A stretch of DNA of 64,000 bases from Oscillospiraceae bacterium (GTDB taxonomy: Bacteria; Bacillota; Clostridia; Oscillospirales; Oscillospiraceae). A model generated the notes under the pieces. It saw nothing but the letters and a program-made list of their open reading frames with translations, was not told the origin of the DNA and did not search any database. Shown in pieces: positions 33,573 to 41,957 of this stretch. Position numbers and translations under genes: made by a program. Positions within the stretch are counted from its first letter, which is position 1. Each line of letters begins with the position of its first letter. The DNA is taken from NCBI GenBank assembly GCA_910575815.1, contig CAJTFN010000001.1, positions 1 to 64,000 on the forward strand, in the 5' to 3' direction.

Positions 33573-34970
33573 TTAGCCCAGATCCACCGTCACGTCCAGG
33601 TTGTCGGCCACGTCCTGCTTGAAGTCCTTGATGGCCTGATCCCGGGTCTTGGTGCCGGAGGTATACTGCCGGACCTGATCCCGCCACTTGGTGTTGATGG
33701 TTTCATCGTACTGGGTCAGGCATTTTCCGTTGGCGTACTGGTTGGCGGGGACAAAGGCGTCGAACATGTTCTGTCCGCCCAGGAAGTCCAGAGATCCGTC
33801 GCTCATTTCCATGACCGTGCCGGAGGCCACGCAGTCCTTGGTGCCGCCCTCGCCGTTCAGCGTTCCGTTGGCCCACATGTACTGGAGGCCGGTCTCGGAG
33901 CAGTCCAGGGTGATCCAGCGGATGATCTCGCCCACGGCCTCTTTGTTGGCGGAGCTGTTGCTGGCCATCAGCCAGGTGCCGCCCCAGAAGAAGCCCACGG
34001 GAGGCGCGCAGACCGCCCAGTCGCCGTAGGTTCCCTCGCCCACGGCGGAGCCGCCGCAGTTGGGGGCGATGGTGTAGTTGATGAGCCAGGCGGGGCCGAA
34101 GAAGCCGAAGATGCCCTTGTCCCCTTCGCCCTTCATGTCGGCGAACCAGGCGTCCTGCCAGTCCTGGGTATCATTGTGGTAGTTGTTGTCCTTGAGCTCC
34201 TTGGACAGGTCCAGGAATTCCTCCCGCTTGGGGTCGATGTTCAGCTTGCCGTCCACGATCCAGCCCTGCTGGGAGCTGTTTTCCACGGCGTGCCACAGGT
34301 CGCCGTCGCCGGAGATGATGCCGTAGCCCTTGCCCTTGAGGGTTTCGGCGGCCTCGTAGAACTTCTCCCAGCCGTTGCTCCCCGCGCCGATGGCCGCCCC
34401 GATGGCGTCGGGGTCGTCGGTGCCGAAGACCTCCTTGGCAATGGAGCGGCGGTAGATGAACGCGCCGCCGGTGGCCTGATAGCCCAGGCCCACCACCTTG
34501 CCGTCGTCGGGCCGGGTGCCGATGTCCACGGAGTACTGGGCGATGTCGGCGGCCTGGATATCCCCGGCCACGTCAATGCCCAGGTCCTCATAGGGGGCGG
34601 CATAGTGGGCGGCGTCGCCCTGGGTGTACTTCATGACGAACGCGGCCTCGGCGCAGTACATATCCGGGGCGTCGGAGCCGCCGCCGGCCAGGGCCTGGTC
34701 CAGGGCGGGCTGGTAGGCGCCGTCGGTGGTGGCGATGACGGTGGTCTTGACCTCATACTTTTCGGCAAAGTCCGGACGGCTGGCCAGGAACTTGTCGACC
34801 ATCTTGGGCACCTCGTCGGTGAAGGCCCAGAGGTTCAGCACGGTCTTGCCGCTGTCGGAGCTCCCGCCGGAGCCGTCGTCACCAGAGCCGGAACCGGAGC
34901 CGCCGCCGCAGGCGGCCAGGGAGAGCAGCATCACGGCTGCCAGAAGGAGCGCAAAGACTTTCTTTTTCAT
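33573..34970 (-). CDS. Sugar ABC transporter substrate-binding lipoprotein
   Basis: 465 aa. Lipoprotein signal MKKKVFALLLAAVMLLSLAA with the lipobox LAAC, then a Gly/Ser linker. The type-1 solute-binding fold is recognisable (VLNLWAFTDEVPKMVDKFL, DMYCAEAAFVMKYT, GYQATGGAFIYRRS, WLMASNSSANKEAVGEIIRW). First gene of the sugar operon and read from the promoter at 35061-35089 with the operator at 35011-35040. The ligand is probably a plant-derived oligosaccharide, judged from the GH1 and GH3 enzymes. Confidence 0.95.
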   Translation of the reverse strand: MKKKVFALLLAAVMLLSLAACGGGSGSGSGDDGSGGSSDSGKTVLNLWAFTDEVPKMVDKFLASRPDFAEKYEVKTTVIATTDGAYQPALDQALAGGGSDAPDMYCAEAAFVMKYTQGDAAHYAAPYEDLGIDVAGDIQAADIAQYSVDIGTRPDDGKVVGLGYQATGGAFIYRRSIAKEVFGTDDPDAIGAAIGAGSNGWEKFYEAAETLKGKGYGIISGDGDLWHAVENSSQQGWIVDGKLNIDPKREEFLDLSKELKDNNYHNDTQDWQDAWFADMKGEGDKGIFGFFGPAWLINYTIAPNCGGSAVGEGTYGDWAVCAPPVGFFWGGTWLMASNSSANKEAVGEIIRWITLDCSETGLQYMWANGTLNGEGGTKDCVASGTVMEMSDGSLDFLGGQNMFDAFVPANQYANGKCLTQYDETINTKWRDQVRQYTSGTKTRDQAIKDFKQDVADNLDVTVDLG

Positions 34971-35010
34971 GTACCTTTTCCTCCACTCAAAAATTTTGGT
35001 ATGTTAGGCG

Positions 35011-35040
35011 ATTAAATTTACTAACTGAGGTTAAAAAATT
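35011..35040. promoter_or_regulatory. Inverted-repeat operator, probably for the ROK regulator
   Basis: TAAATTTACTAAC (35011-35023) and GTTAAAAAATTTA (35028-35040) form an inverted repeat with 11 of 13 matches around TGAG. It lies between the binding-protein promoter and its start codon, where a bound repressor would block transcription. ROK/XylR-type proteins bind AT-rich inverted repeats like this. Confidence 0.7.
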
Positions 35041-35060
35041 TACCGCCCAGCCTTGTTCTT

Positions 35061-35089
35061 AGTGTAATAGACGCTTGGCATAATGTCAA
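35061..35089 (-). promoter_or_regulatory. Promoter of the sugar operon
   Basis: On the minus strand TTGACA (35089-35084), 17 bases, then TACACT (35066-35061). The operator follows 20 bases downstream. Confidence 0.7.
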
Positions 35090-35229
35090 CAAAAAACGTA
35101 GTAACCTTCGCAATTTTGTGCAGAACGCTTCACAGATGGCGGCTGTTTTGTAAGAGATGATAGTTTTTCCTGGCTCCAATGCGGGGAAGCCCTTTGGTTT
35201 GGCAATAAGATAACCTATCCGTCCCCGTG

Positions 35230-35258
35230 TTGAAATTGAAATTAGACTGTGTTATAAT
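35230..35258 (+). promoter_or_regulatory. Promoter of the ROK regulator gene
   Basis: TTGAAA (35230-35235), 17 bases, TATAAT (35253-35258), 28 bases before the start codon. The stretch 35090-35229 between the two promoters shows nothing else. Confidence 0.75.
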
Positions 35259-35286
35259 CGAACCAAGTCAACAAGGAGGGGCAACT

Positions 35287-36561
35287 ATGGAGAAGGCAGC
35301 TGCCCAGAGAACAACGGAGCGCGGAGGCGAGCCCATCCCCGCGCTGCCCTCAAATTTAAAGATACAGAACCGAAAAATGGTGCTCTCCTGCTTCCGGGAC
35401 AACCAGCCCCACTCGGTGGCGGACGTGGTGGCCCGCACTGGCATCAGCAAACTGACGGTGATGAAGGCCATCCAGTTTTTTTGCGGAAAGGGGATTCTGA
35501 CCAGCTCCGGCAAAGGGGATTCCACGGAGTTGGGGGGGAAGAAGCCGGAGTACTTCCGCTTTTCCTGCGGGAAGTACCTGCTGACTATCCGCATGTGGCC
35601 GGAGGACCTGGGCCTGACGCTGTTCGACATGCGCATGAACAAGGTAGACAGCTCCCATCTGGCCTGGATCATCCCGGACGCGCCCGAGGAGGCGTTCCGT
35701 ATCATCGAGAACAGCGCCCTGGCACTGCTGGCCCGGGCCGGGGTCGACCGGGAGGAGCTGTATGGCGTCAGCCTGTCCTCCTCCGGCATCGTGGACTATG
35801 ACCATCTGACGCTGAAATACAGCGTCCACACGCCCAACTGGGGGTCGAACGTTCCAATTGGCGATTATCTCCGGGGCATCTTCGGTCCCGGCCCGGCGCT
35901 CTCCGAGGAGAACGCCGGAAAATCCATCAGCCGGGCCATACTCAACGAGCAGGAGGACCCAAACCGGTCCATTCTGGTTCTGTTCACCTCCTGGGGACTC
36001 TCCGGGGCGCTGATTCAGGACGGGCGCATTCTGAACGGGCGGAACTCCCTGGTGGGCGAGATCGGCCATATGATCCTGGACCAGAACGACCCGGAGCTTT
36101 GCAGCTGCGGCAGCCGGGGCTGCGCAGAACGGCTGGTGTCCGTTGCCCGGGTGCGGAAGATGATCGCCGGGGACCCTCCGCCGGAGGGCTCTCCCCTGTC
36201 CCGCCTTCCGGCGGAGGCGGTGGAGCTGCGGCACCTCTTCGCCTCCTCCCGGCAGGAGGATGCCTACGCCCGGAAATACGTGGCCTATATGGCGGATCGG
36301 TTCGCCGCCCTTTTGCGGAATGTGTCTCTGGTGTTCAGCCCGGAGAAGGTAGTCTTCGTGGGGGACTACGCCGTGGCGGACGAATTTTTCGACCAGAGGA
36401 TACGCCAGCAGCTCTCCTCGTTCCGCTATCTGTCCCTGAGCCAGCCCATGGAAATTGCCTACAACACCCGGTCCCTAACGGACTTGGACGCCTTGGGCGG
36501 CGCGGCGGCGCTCATCGACCACTATCTCTCCCGGCCGGAGCTGTATGAGGAAACACTCTGA
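35287..36561 (+). CDS. ROK-family transcriptional regulator of the sugar locus
   Basis: 424 aa. ATG at 35287 with AAGGAGGGG upstream. N-terminal winged helix (about 25-85; VADVVARTGISKLTVMKAIQ). A C-terminal ROK domain follows, with glucokinase-like phosphate site (SGALIQDGRILNG), GEIGHM and the zinc motif C-x-C-G-x-x-G-C (CSCGSRGCAE). Transcribed divergently from the sugar operon, so it most likely represses it until an inducing sugar binds. Confidence 0.92.
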   Translation: MEKAAAQRTTERGGEPIPALPSNLKIQNRKMVLSCFRDNQPHSVADVVARTGISKLTVMKAIQFFCGKGILTSSGKGDSTELGGKKPEYFRFSCGKYLLTIRMWPEDLGLTLFDMRMNKVDSSHLAWIIPDAPEEAFRIIENSALALLARAGVDREELYGVSLSSSGIVDYDHLTLKYSVHTPNWGSNVPIGDYLRGIFGPGPALSEENAGKSISRAILNEQEDPNRSILVLFTSWGLSGALIQDGRILNGRNSLVGEIGHMILDQNDPELCSCGSRGCAERLVSVARVRKMIAGDPPPEGSPLSRLPAEAVELRHLFASSRQEDAYARKYVAYMADRFAALLRNVSLVFSPEKVVFVGDYAVADEFFDQRIRQQLSSFRYLSLSQPMEIAYNTRSLTDLDALGGAAALIDHYLSRPELYEETL

Positions 36562-36588
36562 CAGCAAAATCCGGCCATGGTCTTTTCT

Positions 36589-36675
36589 TTGTTTGTACCA
36601 GCGCACACGCTGCTCTGAGGATAAGGGCTGATTTATGGCCTTGAAAATCTCCATTATCTGTTTCAGACCTGCCAT
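36589..36675 (-). pseudogene. Small ORF remnant at the edge of module copy 2
   Basis: MAGLKQIMEIFKAINQPLSS then EQRVRWYKQR equals the first 30 codons of the small ORF at 1990-2112 with four changes. It then runs into the antisense of the ROK gene. The edge of the repeated module is therefore at about 36588. Confidence 0.45.
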
Positions 36676-36743
36676 TCTCGTGACAATTTCTGCTTGCTTT
36701 GTACGGCCGGGAACTCCTTGACCACATATTTGCCCACAGACAG

Positions 36744-36780
36744 AGAAAAACTGGCCCACCGGGACACCCCCGGTGGGCCG
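36744..36780 (-). terminator. Terminator after Int2 (copy 2)
   Basis: An 11-bp stem (36753-36763 with 36769-36779) is followed on the minus strand by five U. Homologous to 2183-2215. Confidence 0.75.
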
Positions 36781-36786
36781 CAACTC

Positions 36787-37692
36787 TCAACTTGCCTTAT
36801 TCTCTGCCCTCAGCCGCTCCTTTTCTGCGGCCACCGCCGTTTTCATTTCGGTTATCATTGTCGCCAGCAGCTTTTCGCACTCCTCCTCAGTATTGGCGTA
36901 GACGTCCCGAGTGCGCTTTGTCCCATCGGGCCAGGTCACCGTGTACCTTCCGTTCCAGCGCCCACTTTTGGTCTGACCCAAGTATCCGCTGCCCCAGTAG
37001 CGGCGCTTGCCCCGCTTGGGTTTGAAGTCTGTCAGAGTGCGGCTGGCTACCGCTTGGGGATTCTCTGCGGAAATCTCTACTTTACCAATACCTCGGTCGA
37101 TTTTAGCGGCGGCCTGCTTCTGCATATCATCAGTGACGTGTGCGTAGACATTCAGCGTAGTGGCACTGGAGACGTGCCCGATGATGGTGGACAGGGTCTT
37201 CACATCCATCCCATGCTCCAGAGCGTTAGTGGCGAATACATGGCGCAGATCGTGGAACCGAACCTTTTTGCATCCAGCATGCGATAGGATTTTACTCAGC
37301 CTGTGGCTGGCGGCTGCTGGAGCCAGCGGAGCATCCTCCTTTTTGGGAGAGGGGAACATCCACCGGGAGGAGACGGTTTTCTTGTACTCCTTTAGCGCCT
37401 CGACCACAGGCGGGGGAAGAATCACTGTTCGGATAGATGCCTTGGTCTTTGGCTCCTGGATCAGCAGTTCCTCTTTGGTTCGACAGACCTGCCGCTCAAT
37501 CCGCAGCTCCCCAGTTTTAAGATTTAGATCATCCCACTGGAGCGCCATCAGTTCTCCCACACGAAGGCCAGTGGTCAACTCTAGAAGGAATACCTCGTAG
37601 TAACCTTCATCCTTGGCCTGGATGAGCAGTCTTTGCAACTCCTCCCTGGTGAGCAGCTGCATCTCCTTCCGTCTGATTGGTGGAGCCTTGCA
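36787..37692 (-). pseudogene. Int2 of copy 2, C-terminal part separated by inversion
   Basis: It encodes the residues after the break at C177: the catalytic domain with the R, K, H-x-x-R, H and Y residues, and the C-terminal second arm-binding domain (SGRWNGRYTVTW). The missing N-terminal 177 codons lie 5.4 kb away in opposite orientation (43085-43615). The break shares only the three bases GCA. A shorter frame from an internal methionine could be made, but without the core-binding domain it should be inactive. Confidence 0.88.
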
Positions 37693-37703
37693 TAGCGGCC
37701 AAA

Positions 37704-37720
37704 GGTCAAAATTCGGTCAA
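37704..37720 (-). promoter_or_regulatory. Response-regulator box stranded beside the inversion junction
   Basis: On the minus strand TTGACCGAATTTTGACC contains TTGACC twice, 11 bases apart. The same box lies before the response regulator 39542-40216. If the inversion is undone, it sits upstream of the lipoprotein gene 43645. Confidence 0.6.
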
Positions 37721-37730
37721 GAAAAGCGAA

Positions 37731-37760
37731 ATGCCGCCCAAGTTTTTGGGGCGGCATCCG
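37731..37760 (-). terminator. Terminator of the GNAT gene
   Basis: ATGCCGCCC (37731-37739) pairs with GGGCGGCAT (37749-37757); a U-rich tail follows on the minus strand. Confidence 0.75.
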
Positions 37761-37787
37761 GGAGGGATGGAGGGATATTTAATAGTA

Positions 37788-38261
37788 TCACAAGCGGCAT
37801 AACATGATATATTCTTCCTCGTTCTCATCTACAATCTCAAATCCTGTTTTTTGATACATTTTTACAGCATAGTTCGCTTTTTGTACGGCAAGCGATGCTT
37901 GTTTATACCCTCTGTCTTTGAGAATGCGGAGCATTTCTTTCATCAACGCAGTACCGATTCCCAAGCCTCGATAATCTTTGTGCAGGGATATTGCAAAGGA
38001 TGGAGTATCATTGTCTATATGTCCATAATCATTCATAATGCGTACCCAAACAGCGCCGACAGGCTTATTATCAATTTCCGCAGCTAAACCAATATCGTCT
38101 TTTTTCGTCCCAAAGCCGGTTATATACACCTGCAATTCAGGCTGGTTGATAATTGATTTGGGCGGTACAGACAATCCCTCCGGCACAAAGATTGCTTCAT
38201 ATAAAAAATCTTGAAGTAATCTTACTTCTCTCGCTGATATTGGCCTAATCTTATAGTCCAT
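37788..38261 (-). CDS. GNAT-family N-acetyltransferase
   Basis: 157 aa. The acetyl-CoA-binding motif is visible in DYRGLGIGTALMKEML (R/Q-x-x-G-x-G/A), preceded by PSFAISLHK and followed by SLAVQKANYAVKMYQKTGF. The substrate cannot be deduced; the length and final segment are those of small-molecule or ribosomal-type GNATs. Third gene of the two-component transcript, 9 bases after the kinase gene. Confidence 0.9.
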   Translation of the reverse strand: MDYKIRPISAREVRLLQDFLYEAIFVPEGLSVPPKSIINQPELQVYITGFGTKKDDIGLAAEIDNKPVGAVWVRIMNDYGHIDNDTPSFAISLHKDYRGLGIGTALMKEMLRILKDRGYKQASLAVQKANYAVKMYQKTGFEIVDENEEEYIMLCRL

Positions 38262-38270
38262 AATTACCTC

Positions 38271-39554
38271 TCATTCTTGCTTGACCGCGATGAAGGCTTT
38301 TACACAGGCCCCATGGGGCGGTTGGTTTGACAGCTCTATGGTTCCCCCATGCTTCTGGCACAGCACCCGGCTTACCGCAAGCCCCAGCCCCAAGTGCTGG
38401 CCGGAGGTATCTTCGGAGTAGAACAGGGCGGTTTTCTTTTGCAGCAGCTTGTCCGAAAAGCCCGGCCCGTCGTCGGTCACGGTGGCCGACAGGATTCCAT
38501 GCTCCAGACAAAAAGCAAGCTCAATTTCCCGCTCCGCGAAACGGAGGGCATTGGAGATCAGATTTTCCAGAACACGGTACAGCAGCTCCCCGTCAAGGAC
38601 GGCCCTCCCCTTCGGCACACGGAGATCACAGGAAAAAAGCACCTCGGTATTCTGAAACAGGATGGATAAGGAATCCGACATGTGCTGTAAAAAATCAGGA
38701 AGCTCCACCTCTCTGAGGTGGACACATGTTTCTTCGATAGCGCCCAGGTCGCGCATGGTATCGGTATAGCGGCCCATGCGCTCCGCGGTAATGCCGAGAT
38801 TGGTGAGTGCCCTTTCTAATTTTTCGTCCGTCAAGGTTCCGCCCTGGCGGTTCTCCTGCAAATATTCCACATAGCCTGTCATAATGGCGATGGGATTACG
38901 CAGATCGTGGGCCACGGACGCCTGCAATGCGCGACGTTCCTCCAGCATACTCCAGAGCTGACGGTTATTCTCATATAGGGTCTGCCGCATTTTTTCAAAC
39001 GCAGTACAGAGCTGACCCAACTCATCCCGCCCGTCAAAGTTAATCTGAAAATTCAAATCCTGGTCTTGAATATGCGTGGTGGCATCCATCAGAACAGTGA
39101 TCGGCGGCTCCAGTATCCTGCGATAAAACCACCACGCGCACAAAGTAATTCCAATGACTGCAAACAGGAACGGCAGCAGCACCATACAAATTTGCGAGAC
39201 GCGGTAGGCCATTTTTGCTTTGGAGGAAAGCATAGAGTAGCTGGATTCAATGCGCTCTATCATGTAGCTCGTCTGTCCCTGGCTCTCGTTGGGTTCCTGG
39301 CCGTCCCTTACCAGTTGGCCGAATGGCTCTGGCGAGCCATCAAGGATGTACCTCATCTTTGCTTCTGTGACCGTACCATCCGGGGCGGTTGTCTGCTGCG
39401 TTAGCCAGACCTCGTTGGAATCGGGGAGAATATGCTTTTGAAAGCGGTAACAGCCGAAAATCGCAAGGGCGCTGCAAAAGAACACAATCAGCATTGTGAC
39501 CGCCACAGCCTTCATAAAAGAGCGTTTCAATGACTGCCTTTTTATTTTTTCCAT
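38271..39554 (-). CDS. Sensor histidine kinase (second system)
   Basis: 427 aa from the start at 39554, which overlaps the regulator gene by 13 bases. Membrane helices at about 15-35 and 125-145 flank a short extracellular part of about 85 residues. HAMP, phosphorylated H in SVAHDLRNP, N-box ENLISNALRFA, DDGPGF and GLGLAVSRVL are present. Partner of the response regulator upstream; together they resemble VanRS-like systems. Confidence 0.92.
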   Translation of the reverse strand: MEKIKRQSLKRSFMKAVAVTMLIVFFCSALAIFGCYRFQKHILPDSNEVWLTQQTTAPDGTVTEAKMRYILDGSPEPFGQLVRDGQEPNESQGQTSYMIERIESSYSMLSSKAKMAYRVSQICMVLLPFLFAVIGITLCAWWFYRRILEPPITVLMDATTHIQDQDLNFQINFDGRDELGQLCTAFEKMRQTLYENNRQLWSMLEERRALQASVAHDLRNPIAIMTGYVEYLQENRQGGTLTDEKLERALTNLGITAERMGRYTDTMRDLGAIEETCVHLREVELPDFLQHMSDSLSILFQNTEVLFSCDLRVPKGRAVLDGELLYRVLENLISNALRFAEREIELAFCLEHGILSATVTDDGPGFSDKLLQKKTALFYSEDTSGQHLGLGLAVSRVLCQKHGGTIELSNQPPHGACVKAFIAVKQE

Positions 39555-40216
39555 CGGTAGCCCATCCCCCAAACTGTTTCGATGTACTCACTTCCGCTGG
39601 CCTGCATGAGCTTTGCGCGGATTTTGCGGATATGCTCTTTAATCACGCTGCTGTCGCCCTCCGCGTCATAGCCCCATACCGCCTCATAAATGCGTTCCTT
39701 GTCAAAGACCTGATTGGGGTTAGAGGACAGAAATTCGATGATGTCAAATTCCCTCTTGGAAAAGGAAAGCTCCTGCTCATTCCAAAACACTTTTCTGTCA
39801 GAGAGATTGATAATCAGCCCCTGGGAGGTCAAGACCTCCGGCGGGCGGTTATTCCGCTCGTCCCGGCGCAGATGGGCCTCAATGCGGGCAATCAATTCCT
39901 GCAAGCCGAAAGGCTTGGTGATATAGTCGTCCCCTCCGGCCCGCAGGCCATTGACCTTATCCTGCTCTGTGATCCGCGCCGTCAGGAACAGGATAGGGCA
40001 GACGATATGATTCCGAATGACCTTGCACAGCTCCAGACCGTCCATCCCCGGCATATTGATGTCCAGCAGAATGAGATTTGGCTTTGTAGTCAGCTTCGCC
40101 AAGGCTTCATCGCTGCTGTTAGCTACGGAAACCATATAGCCGTGATCCTGCAAATGGGAGGAAAGCAGTTCGGTCAGGATAGGTTCATCATCAACGATCA
40201 AAACTCTGTATGCCAT
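39542..40216 (-). CDS. OmpR-family response regulator (second system)
   Basis: 224 aa from the start at 40216 (MAYRVLIVDDEPILTELLSS) with GGAGGTG upstream. Receiver domain with D in LILLDINMPG, T in FLTA, K in TKPF; winged helix (SKREFDIIEFLSSNPNQVF, VIKEHIRKIRAKL). Its promoter carries two TTGAC half-sites 11 bases apart, a probable autoregulatory box. Confidence 0.94.
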   Translation of the reverse strand: MAYRVLIVDDEPILTELLSSHLQDHGYMVSVANSSDEALAKLTTKPNLILLDINMPGMDGLELCKVIRNHIVCPILFLTARITEQDKVNGLRAGGDDYITKPFGLQELIARIEAHLRRDERNNRPPEVLTSQGLIINLSDRKVFWNEQELSFSKREFDIIEFLSSNPNQVFDKERIYEAVWGYDAEGDSSVIKEHIRKIRAKLMQASGSEYIETVWGMGYRWKK

Positions 40217-40237
40217 GTGAACACCTCCAGTCTTTTC

Positions 40238-40270
40238 AGCATATAGGGAGAAAGTCAAAATTTGGTCAAG
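40238..40270 (-). promoter_or_regulatory. Promoter and box of the second two-component operon
   Basis: On the minus strand TTGACC (40269-40264), AAATT, TTGACT (40258-40253), then TATGCT (40243-40238; TATATG overlaps it). The 20-base distance from TTGACC to TATGCT is also found in the rebuilt lipoprotein promoter. Confidence 0.6.
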
Positions 40271-40383
40271 AATAAAACTCAACGGCATATTTCAATTATA
40301 TACTGTGGAGCGTCGAGTATCAATCGTATAAGGGGATGACCGATTTGAATTATATACCTGCCCCCCGAAATAGTGGTAGGTTT

Positions 40384-40498
40384 CGCGCCCTCTGTTACTC
40401 CTTCACTTCCGGTTCTCAAAATCGGCAGCAGGCTCGTGGTGCTCAAAGAGAAATTCGTGGAGTGGGTGTCGCAGCACACACAGGGAGGTGCGGGGTGA
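40384..40498 (+). pseudogene. Excisionase (xis) remnant, C-terminal part (copy 2)
   Basis: The frame reads PSLPVLKIGSRLVVLKEKFV then EWVSQHTQGGAG and stops at 40498. This is the typical end of a MerR-like excisionase (PVLKIG-R-VV-K--F--WV). The N-terminal helix-turn-helix is missing. Its stop overlaps the GTG of the next gene, as in a coupled xis-HTH pair. Confidence 0.6.
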
Positions 40499-40929
40499 AG
40501 TACACACCATGGCCAAAGCGTGATCCAGTCAAGAACTACTTCCAGCTGCCCAACGAGATATTCCTGCTGGGCCTATCACCAGGCGCACTGGCGGTCTACT
40601 CGTACCTACTCTGCTGCGAAAACCGCTACACCTACCAGTGCTGGCCCAGCTACAAGATTATCGGCAGAGCGGTGCGGATGAGTGCCAACACCGTCCATAA
40701 GTATGTGTGTGAGTTGGAAGATCGCCAACTCATCAGTACAGAGAACACGACCGTCACCACCAAGGTCGGTCTGAAGCGCAACGGCAATCTGCTCTACACC
40801 ATCCGTCCGATTCAACTGGCGCTCGACCAGTTCTACGAACAGCAACTGGCGCAGATGGATACGACTGCTGAGCGTCAGCAGGTCGCAACAGCACTCGCAC
40901 TCCGCAGTGATAGCGCGCACTCAGCGTGA
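40495..40929 (+). CDS. Helix-turn-helix protein of the mobile module (copy 2)
   Basis: 144 aa from GTG 40495, with GGGAGG upstream. About 85-90% identical to 5811-6245, with the same winged-helix segment (SYKIIGRAVRMSANTVHKYV). Differences are scattered, so copies 1 and 2 are not a very recent exact duplication in this part. Confidence 0.75.
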   Translation: MKYTPWPKRDPVKNYFQLPNEIFLLGLSPGALAVYSYLLCCENRYTYQCWPSYKIIGRAVRMSANTVHKYVCELEDRQLISTENTTVTTKVGLKRNGNLLYTIRPIQLALDQFYEQQLAQMDTTAERQQVATALALRSDSAHSA

Positions 40930-41420
40930 CGACCTGTGCGCCACTGTGTGGCCTCGCTGGTATCCAGAGGGTAACAAGCCGCAGTCCATCGCAAACGCCG
41001 CCGTGTCAAAAGCGTGTGCCCGGTGTGCGCCATCCGGTGAATTCAGTGCAGCCGAAAGTGGCAGGTGAACCGGGGGGTCGAAAAAAGTGCAGGATAAAGG
41101 CCGGGGGTCGCTTATGCGCCCCTCGGCCAGCCACACCGCCCCGCAGAGCGGGTCGGGGCTTTTCAATAGGTGGTCGGAATTTCAACTTTTTGCTGTGGCA
41201 GGTGGTCAGTATCAGCAAATCCAGAGAGAAAACCGCCATGTTCCGCCTTTTCACAAGGTGGCTGTCACAGGTGGTTTTCCGGAATTTCACGGGAGTCAGT
41301 GCGGGGGTCATTTTTTACCCCCTGGGGGCAAGTCGGGGGTCAGTTTTTCCTCTGTCCTTACAGCCGCCGCAAAATCGGCGGGTCAAGGCGGGGATATTTG
41401 CGAATTTCAGGAGGAGCATC
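40930..41420 (+). other. Conserved GGGGGTC leader (copy 2)
   Basis: GGGGGTC occurs at 41073, 41103, 41303 and 41335, in two pairs spaced 30 and 32 bases. A CCCGC-AGA-GCGGG hairpin lies between the pairs. Nearly identical to copy 1. All frames lack stops over long stretches because of the base composition, not because of a gene. Confidence 0.6.
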
Positions 41421-41828
41421 ATGCCGAGAGAGAAATCAAGTCCTCACCGCAAATCTCTCCCTGAGACACAACAACTCGTCAAAGAGATGTGTCCTCGAGA
41501 CAACTACCGTACACAAAACGAGTTCATCGAGAAGGCCATCCGGTTCTACGCCGGCTACGTCTCCGGTCAGGATACCACCGCTTATCTCCCGCCCGCACTG
41601 GCGTCCGTCCTGCGCGGTACGGTTCAGGATACGGAGAACCGCGTCTGTCGTCTGCTCTTCAAGCTGGCGGTTGATCTGGACATGATGATGAATGTGCTGG
41701 CGGCAGGAATGGAGATTCCCGATGAACAGCTCAAGGCGCTGCGGGGACGGTGTGGCCAAGACGTGAAAAAAACCAGCGGCAACATTTCGCTGGACGACGC
41801 TGTCCGTTACCAAAGAGGTGGTCTGTGA
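41421..41828 (+). CDS. Small ribbon-helix-helix-like protein (copy 2)
   Basis: 135 aa, ATG at 41421 with AGGAGGAG upstream. It differs from 4912-5319 at only a few residues (for example K for R and D for N). Intact; lies directly before Int3 of the same copy. Confidence 0.6.
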   Translation: MPREKSSPHRKSLPETQQLVKEMCPRDNYRTQNEFIEKAIRFYAGYVSGQDTTAYLPPALASVLRGTVQDTENRVCRLLFKLAVDLDMMMNVLAAGMEIPDEQLKALRGRCGQDVKKTSGNISLDDAVRYQRGGL

Positions 41829-41957
41829 TCACCCGTACCCTGTTCAAATTCTGCGCCGCAAAACAAAGAATAAAAGTCCTCGAAAAAAGTAGTAGCTATT
41901 CCCCGCGAAGTGTGGTATGTGTTGGTGTTGCAGAATCGGAGAAAGGAGATGATACTC

